Assembly: GCF_030811115.1 (NCBI RefSeq)
Contig: NZ_JAUSQK010000001.1
Coordinates: forward strand, 1,798,001 to 1,862,000
Origin: Olsenella profusa DSM 13989
Lineage (GTDB): Bacteria; Actinomycetota; Coriobacteriia; Coriobacteriales; Atopobiaceae
Reading direction: 5' to 3'
DNA length: 64,000 bases
Positions 16,060 to 24,675 of the stretch are shown here, one piece after another. The notes under the pieces were generated by a model. The model did no database searches and was not told where the DNA came from. It was given only the letters and a program-made list of their open reading frames with translations. The stretch's first letter is position 1. Each line of letters opens with the position of its first letter. A program made the translations under genes and the position numbers.

Positions 16060-16623
16060 GTGGCAACTCTGAGCATCAACGACCTCAAGGTTGGCCTGGG
16101 CGTCAACATCAAGGGCAAGGATTGCGTCATCCTGGAGGCCCAGCACGTCAAGCCTGGCAAGGGCAACACCTACGTGCGCACCAAGTACCGTGACATCCGC
16201 ACCGGTCGCGTGAACGAGGAGAACTTTCAGCAGTCCGCCAAGTTCGAGAGCGTCAACATGCAGACGCGTGAGATGCAGTACCTCTACAACGACGGTGACG
16301 CCTACTGGTTCATGGACACCGAGACCTACGAGCAGATCCCCGTGGAGAAGGGCCTTGTGGGCGACAACGAGAAGTTCCTCAAGGAGAACGACACCTGCCT
16401 GCTGCAGTATGCCAACGACGTCCTGTATGCCGTGCAGCCCCCCACCTTCGTCGAGGTGGAGATCACCGAGACCGACCCTGGCTTCAAGGGCGACACCGTC
16501 CAGGGTGGCACCAAGCCCGCCACCATCGAGACCGGTGCGACCATCCAGGTGCCTCTATACCTCAATCAGGGCGAGATGATCAAGGTGGACACGCGCGATG
16601 GCAAGTTCGTCGGCCGCGTCTAG
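16060..16623 (+). CDS. efp: translation elongation factor P
   Basis: 187 residues, GTG start at 16060 with GGAAAG upstream. EF-P relieves ribosome stalling at polyproline stretches. Domain I contains the loop with the normally modified residue in VKPGKGNTYVRTKYRDI. The C-terminal OB domains end with the conserved stretch GATIQVPLYLNQGEMIKVDT and the terminal DTRDGKFVGRV. No modification genes (epmA/B, ymfI or deoxyhypusine-type) are in the window, so how Lys is modified, if at all, is unclear. A terminator-like hairpin follows the stop. Confidence 0.97.
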   Translation: MATLSINDLKVGLGVNIKGKDCVILEAQHVKPGKGNTYVRTKYRDIRTGRVNEENFQQSAKFESVNMQTREMQYLYNDGDAYWFMDTETYEQIPVEKGLVGDNEKFLKENDTCLLQYANDVLYAVQPPTFVEVEITETDPGFKGDTVQGGTKPATIETGATIQVPLYLNQGEMIKVDTRDGKFVGRV

Positions 16624-16644
16624 CCTCCTCTCGCAGTGGCTGGC

Positions 16645-16672
16645 GGCCCGTGGGCACTGCCCACGGGCCTTT
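16645..16672 (+). terminator. rho-independent-type hairpin after efp
   Basis: GGCCCGTGGGCA, one-base loop, TGCCCACGGGCC (16645-16669), then TTTG. The 12-bp stem is perfect. It lies 21 bases after the efp stop and would separate efp from the asp23-type gene. Confidence 0.75.
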
Positions 16673-16758
16673 GTGCGTGCCGGGGCGAGTCGGTTGCCTA
16701 TACTGAGGGGGACATGCACAGCGCGCCAGACACGGCGCGTCGGATCGAAAGGATCGTC

Positions 16759-17121
16759 ATGAGCCAAGCGGAGCTCTTCATCGCTGGAATCGGCATCTCC
16801 AGGAGCGTACTTGCCATCATCGTCTCGACCGCGGCCGAGAAGGTCGAGGGCGTCGCGCACGTGGGCGGCAACGACATCGCCTCAAGCCTGGTGTCGGTGT
16901 TCACCAACCGCAGCCTGCCCCAGGACGAGGCCGTGGAGGCCTATGTGGAGGATGGGCAGCTGCGCATCGTGGTGCACGTTGCCGTGTTCTACGGCTATCC
17001 CTTCACAAGGCTTGCCGCCGTCGTACGCGAGGCCGTCGCCCGCGCCATCCGTGAGCAGGTGGGCGTCGATGTGGACGTCGTCGACGTCTGCATCGATGGG
17101 CTCGTCTTCCCCAAGGAGTAA
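16759..17121 (+). CDS. Asp23/Gls24-family protein
   Basis: 120 residues from the ATG at 16759 (GAAAGGATCG upstream). The pattern ISRSVLAIIVSTAAEKVEGV, then VEAYVEDGQLRIVVHVAVFY, then REAVARAIREQVGVDVDVVD is the Asp23 (alkaline-shock protein) fold. These are small cytoplasmic proteins linked to envelope stress and often encoded just before nusB, as here. The stop is followed after two bases by the nusB GTG, so they are probably co-transcribed. Exact role unknown. Confidence 0.9.
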   Translation: MSQAELFIAGIGISRSVLAIIVSTAAEKVEGVAHVGGNDIASSLVSVFTNRSLPQDEAVEAYVEDGQLRIVVHVAVFYGYPFTRLAAVVREAVARAIREQVGVDVDVVDVCIDGLVFPKE

Positions 17122-17123
17122 GC

Positions 17124-17561
17124 GTGTCTCGCGGCATCTTCCATGGCCGTACGCTTGCGCGCAGCCAGGCACTGCAGCTGCTGTTTCAGGCGGAGCAGAC
17201 GGGTCGCTCGGTGGAGGATGTGCTTGCCGGCGACTACTCGCTCTCCGACGGGCCGCTGGATGACTATGGCCGCGCGCTTGCGCTCGGGGCGGATGCCCTG
17301 TGCCCGATGCTTGACCGCATTCTGAGCCGTACCTCGGAGAACTGGGGTGTGTCGCGCATGCCGTCGGTCGATCGCAACCTCCTGCGCATGGCGCTCTACG
17401 AGATGCTGAACGTGGACGAGGTCGACGTGGCCGTCACCATCGACGAGTGCGTCGAACTGGCCAAGGCCTATGGCACCGACGAGTCCTCGCGCTTCGTGAA
17501 TGGCGTGCTGGGTCGCGTGGCATCCCAGATCGCCGATGGCGTGAACGTGGCGGAGGCATAG
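17124..17561 (+). CDS. nusB: transcription antitermination protein NusB
   Basis: 145 residues, GTG start at 17124. NusB with NusE binds the boxA of rRNA leader transcripts. The all-helical family pattern is clear: RSQALQLLFQAEQTGRSVED near the start, SVDRNLLRMALYEML in the middle and TIDECVELAKAYGTDESSRF, then VNGVLGRVA at the end. It is part of the asp23-nusB-xseB-tlyA run with two- to three-base gaps or overlaps. Confidence 0.96.
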   Translation: MSRGIFHGRTLARSQALQLLFQAEQTGRSVEDVLAGDYSLSDGPLDDYGRALALGADALCPMLDRILSRTSENWGVSRMPSVDRNLLRMALYEMLNVDEVDVAVTIDECVELAKAYGTDESSRFVNGVLGRVASQIADGVNVAEA

Positions 17562-17564
17562 CCG

Positions 17565-17855
17565 ATGGCACGCCCCGACACCTCCGCCTACCGCACCTTC
17601 GATGACATCACGGGTCGTCTGGACGAGATCGTTGCGGACGTCCGGAGCAAGGACACCTCGCTCGAGCGATCGCTTGACCTCTTTGACGAGGCCATAGCCC
17701 TTGGTTCCAAGGCTGTGGAGCTGGTGGACACAACCAACTTCACGGAAGAGGAGAGGGCCAAGCTGGCGGCCAAGGCGCAGGAGGATGCCGAGGCTGATGC
17801 TGACGATGCGACCCCCTCAGAGGCGGCCTCCCAGGCCCAGGATGAACGTGGCTAG
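17565..17855 (+). CDS. xseB: exodeoxyribonuclease VII small subunit
   Basis: 96 residues. The family core is TFDDITGRLDEIVADVRSKD followed by SLERSLDLFDEAIALGSKAV. The acidic Ala/Glu/Asp-rich tail (~70-96) is less conserved. XseB binds the catalytic XseA to form the single-strand exonuclease; xseA is not in the window, so it must be encoded elsewhere. The 3' end overlaps the tlyA start by 14 bases. Confidence 0.92.
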   Translation: MARPDTSAYRTFDDITGRLDEIVADVRSKDTSLERSLDLFDEAIALGSKAVELVDTTNFTEEERAKLAAKAQEDAEADADDATPSEAASQAQDERG

Positions 17856-18657
17856 GCGTCGGCTCGACGAGGAGCTTGTCGCCCAGGGTCTCTTCGCGTC
17901 TACGGATGACGCCCTACGCTCCGTGCTTGCGGGCGAGATCTCCACCACGGATCGGCGGCTCACGTCGGCGGGGGAGCGGGTCAGGCCCGGACTTCCCCTG
18001 CACGTGCGCGGCCGCCTCGCCTATGTGAGTCGTGGCGGCCTCAAGCTGGAGCGTGGCCTGGACGCCCTCGACGTTGACCCTGCGGGCCTTCGCTGCCTGG
18101 ATGTGGGCTGTTCCACAGGGGGCTTTACGGACTGCCTGCTCAAGCATGGTGCCGCCTCGGTGCTTGCCGTGGATGTGGGATACGCGCAGTTCGACTGGTC
18201 GCTTCGGCAGGACGCGCGCGTCACGCTCCTCGAGCGCACCAACATCACGGCGGTGCCCACACCCGAGCGTGCGGGTACCATCGACCTTGCCGTGTGCGAC
18301 GTGTCGTTCACGTCCGTGTGCACGGTCCTACCCGCGGTCATGGAGCTCTTGGCGGCGCGGGGCTCCCTCCTGGCGCTCGTGAAGCCCCAGTTCGAGGCGG
18401 CGCGTGCAGAGGTGGGCGAGGGGGGTGTCGTGAGCGACCCCGCCGTGCAGCTGCGCGTGCTGGAGGAGGTCGCCTGCGCCTTTGCCGCCGCCGGCCTCAC
18501 GCCCTGCGGCGCGTGCCCCAGCCCCATCCGCGGCCACAAGGGCAATCGCGAGTTCCTGCTGCTGGGAGAGCGCGACAGGGAGGGCACAGGCGTAGGGCTC
18601 GATCTGGCTGCCGTGGTATACGACGCCCATGCAGCGTGTGGAGAGCCGTGTGACTGA
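17842..18657 (+). CDS. tlyA: TlyA-family rRNA 2'-O-methyltransferase / S4-domain protein
   Basis: 271 residues from the ATG at 17842, overlapping xseB (a GTG at 17848 is an alternative). An S4 RNA-binding domain spans residues ~3-65 (RRLDEELVAQGLFASTDDAL). A FtsJ-type fold follows: YVSRGGLKLERGLDAL, the SAM site CLDVGCSTGGFTDCLL, DLAVCDVSFTSV, LVKPQFEAAR and the C-terminal SPIRGHKGNREFLL. Mycobacterial TlyA methylates 16S and 23S rRNA cytidines and affects capreomycin sensitivity. In related bacteria nadK and recN usually follow directly; here a foreign-looking four-gene block intervenes. Confidence 0.95.
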   Translation: MNVARRRLDEELVAQGLFASTDDALRSVLAGEISTTDRRLTSAGERVRPGLPLHVRGRLAYVSRGGLKLERGLDALDVDPAGLRCLDVGCSTGGFTDCLLKHGAASVLAVDVGYAQFDWSLRQDARVTLLERTNITAVPTPERAGTIDLAVCDVSFTSVCTVLPAVMELLAARGSLLALVKPQFEAARAEVGEGGVVSDPAVQLRVLEEVACAFAAAGLTPCGACPSPIRGHKGNREFLLLGERDREGTGVGLDLAAVVYDAHAACGEPCD

Positions 18658-18895
18658 CGGGGTGCGTACTTGAAGATGCCCTCCCGCAAGAAGAGGACGA
18701 TGTGTTGGTTCTCTGTAAAAGTGTGATGAGTCTGCATCGTTGAGGCCCGTGCCCCTTACCGGAGAGCCCATGTCTCCTGTATGCTGTGGTTCATAATGTA
18801 CATGCAGTCTAACATATGGGTAAGAGATGCAGGGCCTATGTCCGGGATGTCCTGACCGGTCCGGCAGCGATTCGATTCAGGTGCGAGGGAGAGCC
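18658..18895. other. upstream region of LXG island
   Basis: About 240 bases, AT-richer than the flanking housekeeping genes. It contains a perfect ATGTACAT palindrome and a possible promoter TTCATA-N17-CATATG upstream of the first island gene. The promoter match is weak. No gene seen. Confidence 0.3.
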
Positions 18896-19186
18896 ATGTC
18901 GAGCGACACGATAGTTTCTGATCCACAGTCTGCAGCAAATCAATCCGAGCGCCTCAAGAGCAGTATCAACGGCTACAGCTCGATTGCCTTCAAGGAGTAC
19001 TCCGGTGCCACGACGGGCATTCCAGGCAGCGCAACTCATGACGCTGCCACCTCCTCGTTCCATGGTACGTTGCAGAACTGGAAGGTTCTGGTCTATTCCG
19101 ATGCGAATGCCATCAGGGATACGGGCCTTGCCTTTTCCGAGACGGATACGGGCATCGCGAACAAGCTGCTGGGAATCGGCTCCTAG
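18896..19186 (+). CDS. small WXG100-like / TIGR04197 (DUF3130)-type protein, candidate LXG partner
   Basis: 96 residues from the ATG at 18896 (GAGGGAGAG upstream). Size, a helix-rich N-terminal half and a Ser/Ala/Thr-rich middle (SSDTIVSDPQSAANQSERLK; ATHDAATSSFHGTLQNWKVL) fit the small secreted or chaperone-like proteins (TIGR04197/DUF3130, Lap1) that precede LXG effectors in Gram-positive type VII loci. There is no WXG motif. The gene is 45 bases upstream of the LXG gene and in the same direction, so co-expression is likely. Family assignment is by pattern and context, not certain. Confidence 0.6.
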   Translation: MSSDTIVSDPQSAANQSERLKSSINGYSSIAFKEYSGATTGIPGSATHDAATSSFHGTLQNWKVLVYSDANAIRDTGLAFSETDTGIANKLLGIGS

Positions 19187-19231
19187 CCTTAAACGGCTAG
19201 CAGATGATTTCGGCGAGGATGAGAGACATAT

Positions 19232-20752
19232 ATGAGAGTCGAAAAAAGTACGCTGACGAGTTCCATACAGGATGAGAACGAGATGATCGATGCCGCCACC
19301 GAGTCATGTGACAGGCAGATCTCCACGCTCGAAGGCGCATTGCAGAATGGCGCGCTTCAAGGTAAGGCATACGAGCGGATTCGTGACGAGATCACGACCC
19401 TGCGCCTCCCCCTTGCCAAGGCGCAGCACAATGTGTTTGAGGCACTGCGCTATGGTAATGACGACAACCTTACCGCCGTTTCGGCCCTCCCTGAGACATC
19501 CCCCGGAGTGGCGGATACGGACGAGGCACAACAGAAGATTGACACGCTCAATCACATGAACGAAGGGTACGAGCAGCAGATCGAGCAGGCAGGTTCCGAT
19601 GCGGGTAGGGTGCGATCGCAGTGCCAACCTCTCATCAACGCGAACAATGAGATCATCAAGAAGATGCAGAATACCATTTCCAAGATTCAGGCCTATGCGA
19701 CGGCATCTTCCGGCTTCTACTCAGAGGCCAATGCGGCGATGCAGACACTTGCTGCGGCAGATCAGTCGGTCACCAGCTATACCTCGGGCAAGGGTTACGG
19801 TAACCTCGACTGGGTGACAAAGGCCACAGGAGACTATAGCGACTGGCAGATTGCGGAAAAGCTTGGCGTCTCCAAAGAGGACTTCGTCAAGATGCAGAAG
19901 GAGCAGTACGGCTTTGACGACGAGACGGCCGCGATCATGTGGGATGTCTACAGGAAGCTCTATGAGACGTATCCGGACAAGAGCCAGCAGGCGATCGACT
20001 GGATGTGGCTCAGATTCATGGGTTCGGCCAGCTATGGCGACAGGACTGATTGGAACATGACGAGTGGAGGGGCTCCGCTCGATCCGAAGGACATCGGCTT
20101 GAGCAATGCGGATTACGAGAAGCTCATGAGGGCAATAGGTGACCAGCACGCAAGTGCTGGCAACAAAAAGATTGCTGACTTCGCCCATCAGTGCATCACG
20201 GTTGCCACGGAGTATGACGTCAGGAGTGGCCATCATTCCGCGGTGGATCTTGGATTCTCTGGAGGAGCCGAGGAGCGGGCACAGTATGCGGGCTGGATGG
20301 GTGACAGCGTTCTGACGACCGAGAGAAACAGTAATGGCAGACCCTCACTTGGCCCCGGGGACTACAAGGCTGATCTTGATGCAAACAACATTGCCACGGC
20401 GGCCTTCGGAGGGAACGGTTCCCCCTATCAGGCGGCAGCCAGGCAGTATTACATAGACCTGCAGGATGGCACCTACACTCGCGCCAATAAGTTCCTGAAT
20501 AATAATGGCGGAGATGTGAATGTCATCAACCAGTTGTACACAAATCTCTCTCAGCGAGATATGGCCGCATTGGTCAAGCAGCCAGTGAGCATCTCCGGTG
20601 AGGATATGAGCAAGGATTACTCTACGAAGACGGAGGAACAGAAGAAAGAGATCATGAATAAAGAAATCGAAATCATAGGGAGCTATGACAATCTGTCCGA
20701 CACCTCGCGCTTCATCCAATCGCTCAGAGACGGTGACAATGACCTTCCATAG
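19232..20752 (+). CDS. LXG-domain type VII secretion effector (polymorphic toxin candidate)
   Basis: 506 residues. The N-terminal ~185 residues are long helices with the diagnostic L-x-G motif at 42-44 (ALQGKAYERIRDEI), as in LXG proteins exported by type VIIb systems. A linker (STSGKG-like, ~183-190) leads to a C-terminal region (~190-506) with KEQYGFDDETAAIMWDVYRK, IADFAHQCITVATEYD and GWMGDSVL...GPGDYKADLDANNI. I cannot assign an enzymatic activity, but the modular plan is that of an interbacterial toxin. There is no signal peptide, as expected for type VII export. Base composition is lower in GC than in the neighbouring genes, and no EssC/YukAB machinery is encoded nearby. Confidence 0.83.
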   Translation: MRVEKSTLTSSIQDENEMIDAATESCDRQISTLEGALQNGALQGKAYERIRDEITTLRLPLAKAQHNVFEALRYGNDDNLTAVSALPETSPGVADTDEAQQKIDTLNHMNEGYEQQIEQAGSDAGRVRSQCQPLINANNEIIKKMQNTISKIQAYATASSGFYSEANAAMQTLAAADQSVTSYTSGKGYGNLDWVTKATGDYSDWQIAEKLGVSKEDFVKMQKEQYGFDDETAAIMWDVYRKLYETYPDKSQQAIDWMWLRFMGSASYGDRTDWNMTSGGAPLDPKDIGLSNADYEKLMRAIGDQHASAGNKKIADFAHQCITVATEYDVRSGHHSAVDLGFSGGAEERAQYAGWMGDSVLTTERNSNGRPSLGPGDYKADLDANNIATAAFGGNGSPYQAAARQYYIDLQDGTYTRANKFLNNNGGDVNVINQLYTNLSQRDMAALVKQPVSISGEDMSKDYSTKTEEQKKEIMNKEIEIIGSYDNLSDTSRFIQSLRDGDNDLP

Positions 20753-20809
20753 TGAGATGCGTGGCCATGGTGCCGCAAGGCATGTCCACGCATCAGGAGA
20801 AGGATGCTG

Positions 20810-21511
20810 ATGAGCGGGAAAGATGGAAGAACAGTGCCACGCCGGAAACGCGCTCTTGTCATCGTGCTCAGTGTCATGTTCACTGCTGCTGGCGTGCTCG
20901 TCGTGGGACATGAGACCTCCATCCATAATGTATATGACGAACTCCTCCTTGAGAGTCCAGGCTGTGTCCCCTGCCTGGCTATGCCAGGCAGGGGACATGT
21001 CAATGTGCCTGTCGACTTCGAGGCACAGGAAGGTGGGGTGGATAGCATTGCGGATGATCGGGCCGACTACAGCTATGCCGGTGGCGATTTGGAAAGTCCC
21101 CTTACAGCTGAGCTCTATGAGCCTTCGGGCCTGTACCTCACCATTCTTCACGGTTCCTCGTGGAGAGGCGATGAGATTGACATCTACGCCGACAGCGGCT
21201 TCTTGCGGGATGGTAATGGCAAGGGGTACTGCGTCCAGATCAATTGGGCCTATTCGTCTGACACCCGCGCGCTTGTACGAGAGATGACATTCCTCCGTGA
21301 TGACGACGAGGGGCGCCATCGGATTCCAGCGAGCGAGTTCCTCTCTGCGACGGAACTCACGCGCGCCACGCTTGACGCTTGGGCCAACCATGTGATCGAT
21401 GATCTCATTGTGGGCGGCTACCTGAAGGCCAATGCACAGAGCTCGCGCTTTTCCGAGGATGTCGGGGGAACCTCTGCCACGGATGACACGGATTGGGGGA
21501 TGGTGACATGA
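20810..21511 (+). CDS. single-pass membrane protein, candidate immunity protein
   Basis: 233 residues from the ATG at 20810 (GGAGA nine bases upstream; the in-frame ATG at 20804 is too close to that site). A basic N-terminus (GRTVPRRKR) precedes one hydrophobic helix at ~14-34 (ALVIVLSVMFTAAGVLVV). The rest, ~195 residues, would be extracytoplasmic and beta-rich with two Cys-containing turns (PGCVPCLAMPG). I recognise no family. Its place directly after the LXG gene is the usual slot for an immunity protein; an outward-facing immunity protein would imply a toxin acting at the envelope. Its stop overlaps the next start. Confidence 0.6.
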   Translation: MSGKDGRTVPRRKRALVIVLSVMFTAAGVLVVGHETSIHNVYDELLLESPGCVPCLAMPGRGHVNVPVDFEAQEGGVDSIADDRADYSYAGGDLESPLTAELYEPSGLYLTILHGSSWRGDEIDIYADSGFLRDGNGKGYCVQINWAYSSDTRALVREMTFLRDDDEGRHRIPASEFLSATELTRATLDAWANHVIDDLIVGGYLKANAQSSRFSEDVGGTSATDDTDWGMVT

Positions 21512-21918
21512 GCGTTGTCTCATGGGGAAGGGACGATCTTACTGCCGCGGAAAGGGCCGCCATGGCAACGCGTGACGCGCGCCTCCTCGAGCTTGAGCGT
21601 CGCGAGGACGTCCTTGCGAGACGAGACGCCGCTCGGAAGGAGCACATGGAGGACTTTCAGGCACTCACGTATCAGAACCTCGCATTCATTGAGGAGTGCG
21701 ACCATGCGATGCCCGGACTTCTCCAGAGGACAGGCGTGGACAGCGATGAGCTGCGATACGGTGTCATGCGGTCGGTCGAGCAGATGGCCGATGAACTGGA
21801 GGCGGGCAGGCGGGAACGCATGCGGATTCGCGATGAGGAGGACCGCGTCGAGGAAGGGTTCCGCGCTGCGATGCGGCGTGCCGAGGATGTGGATGGTGGG
21901 AGAAGTCGGCGGCATTGA
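21508..21918 (+). CDS. coiled-coil protein, candidate DUF3958/Lap2-type LXG partner
   Basis: 136 residues; the ATG at 21508 overlaps the previous stop (ATGA), so translation is coupled. It is almost entirely helical and charged (LLELERREDVLARRDAARKE; ELEAGRRERMRIRDEEDRVE), with a short hydrophobic turn in the middle (FIEECDHAMPGLLQ). The hairpin-like architecture recalls DUF3958 (Lap2) proteins that pair with the small DUF3130-type protein to carry an LXG toxin to the secretion machine. This rests on architecture and location only. Last gene of the island; nadK starts 73 bases later. Confidence 0.6.
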   Translation: MSVVSWGRDDLTAAERAAMATRDARLLELERREDVLARRDAARKEHMEDFQALTYQNLAFIEECDHAMPGLLQRTGVDSDELRYGVMRSVEQMADELEAGRRERMRIRDEEDRVEEGFRAAMRRAEDVDGGRSRRH

Positions 21919-21991
21919 CGGGGCAGGCCCGGCGGATGCTACACTCGACTGAGTGATCGATGGGCGTCTACAGGTGGAGGGGCCTGACTCC

Positions 21992-22843
21992 ATGAAGGTA
22001 CTGCTTGTTCCCAACTACTCGCGCGAGAATGCCAAGGACGCCGCCGTGCATCTGGCCCACTGGCTCGAGCGCGAGGGCATCGAGGTGCGCTGGGTGCCTG
22101 ACAAGAAGCTCTTTTCCGACGCGCCCATTGAGGTGGACGACGTCGATCTCGTGGTCTCCTTGGGTGGGGATGGAACGTTGCTGCGCGCGGCGGGCATCGT
22201 GGGCTACCGGGAGATTCCCATGCTGGGGCTCTCCTATGGCCATCTGGGCTTTCTCACGTCAGGAGGGCCGGACAACCTGCTTGCGACCGTGTCATCCGCG
22301 CTGGCGGGCGAGATGCACGTCTCTCACCGTGCCACGCTCGACGTCGAGGCACACTTCGCGGCATCCGATGGCTCCGAGGTCATCGAGCACCACTTTGCCC
22401 TCAATGACCTGTACCTCACCCATGGCGTCTGTGGAGACATGATCGAGTTTGACGTCTCCGTCTCGGGCAACCACATCGATCGCCTGCGTGGCGATGGCTT
22501 TGTGGTCTCGACGGCAACGGGCTCGACCGGCTATGCCCTCGCGGCGGGCGGCCCCATCGTGACGCCACAGTTCAATGGCATGATCTGTGTTCCCGTGGCA
22601 CCGCACTCCATCCGCGCGCGCGCCTTCCTCACGGCGCCCTCAGACGTCGTGGAGATCGCGATCAGTCCGGAGCGCAACGTCGAGCGCCTCTTCTTTGCGG
22701 ATGGGCAGCCCCTCGGTGGGGGGATGGTGGGGGAGCGGGTGACCATCCGCCGCGGCCCGGGCGACATCATCCTGCTCGACCGCAGCTCGACCAGCTTCTA
22801 CCAGAGCGTCTCGCGCGTGTTCTACGGGGATCAGCGCCGATGA
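21992..22843 (+). CDS. nadK: NAD kinase
   Basis: 283 residues from the ATG at 21992 (GGTGGAGG upstream). Phosphorylates NAD to NADP with ATP or polyphosphate. The GGDG motif is in LVVSLGGDGTLLRAA, the substrate loop is ALNDLYLTHG, and GDGFVVSTATGSTGYALAAG is the second signature. The stop overlaps the recN start (ATGA). In relatives this gene follows tlyA directly. Confidence 0.96.
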   Translation: MKVLLVPNYSRENAKDAAVHLAHWLEREGIEVRWVPDKKLFSDAPIEVDDVDLVVSLGGDGTLLRAAGIVGYREIPMLGLSYGHLGFLTSGGPDNLLATVSSALAGEMHVSHRATLDVEAHFAASDGSEVIEHHFALNDLYLTHGVCGDMIEFDVSVSGNHIDRLRGDGFVVSTATGSTGYALAAGGPIVTPQFNGMICVPVAPHSIRARAFLTAPSDVVEIAISPERNVERLFFADGQPLGGGMVGERVTIRRGPGDIILLDRSSTSFYQSVSRVFYGDQRR

Positions 22844-24465
22844 TCGACGAGCTTCACGTACAGGACGTCGCGCTCATCCATGATGCCACCATCAAACCGG
22901 CGGAGGGCCTCACGGTGCTCACGGGCGAGACGGGAGCGGGCAAGAGCGCCCTGCTCTCAGCCATCAAGCTGCTCACCGGCGAACGTGCGGACTCTTCCGC
23001 CGTACGCGAAGGGTCTGAGGGCCTCTCCGTCGAGGGCAGGCTGTATCTCAAGGGTGGCGATCCGGATGGCTGCGTGGTGAGCCGTACCGTGGGAGCCGAT
23101 GGGCGCGGCCGCGCCCATGTGGACGGTCGTGTCGCCTCGGTGCGCGAGCTGGCGCAGGGCGTGGGTTCGTCCATCGACCTCTGCGGCCAGCATGAGCACC
23201 AGCGGCTCATGCGCACGCAGACGCATGTCGAGCTGCTGGACGGATGGGCGGGCGAGTCCGTGCGCATGGTGCGGGAGACGTATCTTCAGGCGCTCGCGGC
23301 GAGGGGCGAGGCGGCCGCCGAGGTCGCGCGCCTGCAGGAGCTGGGGCGTGCGGTGGACTCCAAGGTGGGGGACGCGCAGTTCGTGCTCGACCGCATAGAT
23401 GAGGTGCGCCCCCAGGAGGGCGAGTACGAGGAGCTGGAGGAGCGGCTGCCGAAGGCGGAGCATGCCGAGGCGCTGCTGCGCGCGGCAGCCACCACGCATG
23501 ACGCGCTCACGGGCGACGAGGGCGTCACGGACATGCTCTCGGCCGTGGTGCAGGGCCTGCGCGATGCGGGAACCTACGACCAGACGCTCTCCGCGCTTGC
23601 GGATGCGGTGGAAAGCTCGCTCATAGACCTTGAGGATACGGCCTCCGAGTTGCGGAGCTACCAGGATGGCATCGAGGTGGACGAGGAGGCGCTGGCATCC
23701 ATGCAGCTGCGCATGAGCCAGCTGCAGGGCCTCATGCGCAGCTATGGCCCACGCATGCAGGAGGTGTTCGAGCGCCGGGCAGAGGCGCGCGAGCTCGTCG
23801 GTGTCGCGCGCGACGGGGGTGAGCGGCTGTGCCATGCCCAGCAGGAGCTCGAGCGCTGCGAGGCTGCGCTGTCCGAGGCGGCTGCCGCACTCGACAGGAC
23901 GCGCACGGCAGCAGCCCCCAAACTGGCCGAGGCCATCAACGAGCAGCTCGCCCTCCTGGAGATGGGCACCGCCCAGATCGAGGTCTCCCTCGAGCGCAGG
24001 CCCCGTTCCCAATGGGGCAGGGAGGGGCCCAGCACCGTGGAGCTGCTCTATCGCCCCGCCGCTGGCCTTACGGCGCGGCCCCTCAGAAGGATCGCCTCCG
24101 GTGGCGAGATCAGCCGCGTCATGCTTGCCTGCAAGGTGGTGCTGGGTGCGGCGGACGATGCGCAGACCCTCGTCTTTGACGAGGTGGATGCGGGCGTGGG
24201 CGGCTCTGCGGCCGTTGCCCTGGCCCAGGTGCTCGCCCGTCTTGCCCAAACGCATCAGGTGATCGTGGTCACGCATGTGGCACAGGTTGCCGTCATGGGC
24301 GACAGGCACTACCTGGTGTCCAAGACTGCCGGCGACGTGCCCGAGACGACCATTCGCGAGATCTCCGGCGATGAGCGCGTGCGCGAGGTTGCCCGCATGC
24401 TCTCGGGCGATGAGACGGAGGCCTCGCTGGCCCATGCGCGCGAGATGCTTGAGATGGCGCGCTAG
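22840..24465 (+). CDS. recN: DNA repair protein RecN
   Basis: 541 residues, an SMC-like ATPase for double-strand break repair. Walker A near the N-terminus is TGETGAGKSALLSAIKLL. Long coiled-coil arms span ~150-370 (EVARLQELGRAV; ALASMQLRMSQLQGLM). The C-terminal head has the signature RRIASGGEISRVMLACK and Walker B TLVFDEVDAGVGG. RecN is normally SOS-induced, but no LexA box was identified because the gene is internal to the operon. Slightly shorter than the usual ~555 residues, with no key motif missing. Confidence 0.96.
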   Translation: MIDELHVQDVALIHDATIKPAEGLTVLTGETGAGKSALLSAIKLLTGERADSSAVREGSEGLSVEGRLYLKGGDPDGCVVSRTVGADGRGRAHVDGRVASVRELAQGVGSSIDLCGQHEHQRLMRTQTHVELLDGWAGESVRMVRETYLQALAARGEAAAEVARLQELGRAVDSKVGDAQFVLDRIDEVRPQEGEYEELEERLPKAEHAEALLRAAATTHDALTGDEGVTDMLSAVVQGLRDAGTYDQTLSALADAVESSLIDLEDTASELRSYQDGIEVDEEALASMQLRMSQLQGLMRSYGPRMQEVFERRAEARELVGVARDGGERLCHAQQELERCEAALSEAAAALDRTRTAAAPKLAEAINEQLALLEMGTAQIEVSLERRPRSQWGREGPSTVELLYRPAAGLTARPLRRIASGGEISRVMLACKVVLGAADDAQTLVFDEVDAGVGGSAAVALAQVLARLAQTHQVIVVTHVAQVAVMGDRHYLVSKTAGDVPETTIREISGDERVREVARMLSGDETEASLAHAREMLEMAR

Positions 24466-24675
24466 CGCGTAGGCGCCTCGCGTTGGGCAACGCATTCCGC
24501 ACATCCGGCTCATGTGCACGAACCCGCTAATGGCAACGATCCGTCGGGGTATCCGCTGCCTTACGGGGAGATGCGTCACCCTATTGTTCAGTTTTTCTTC
24601 CGCCCTGTTGGCAGATGTCTTGGCGGTAGTACGTGTGGCCACGAATGATGATGCTTGATGGGGAGGGTCAGATTC

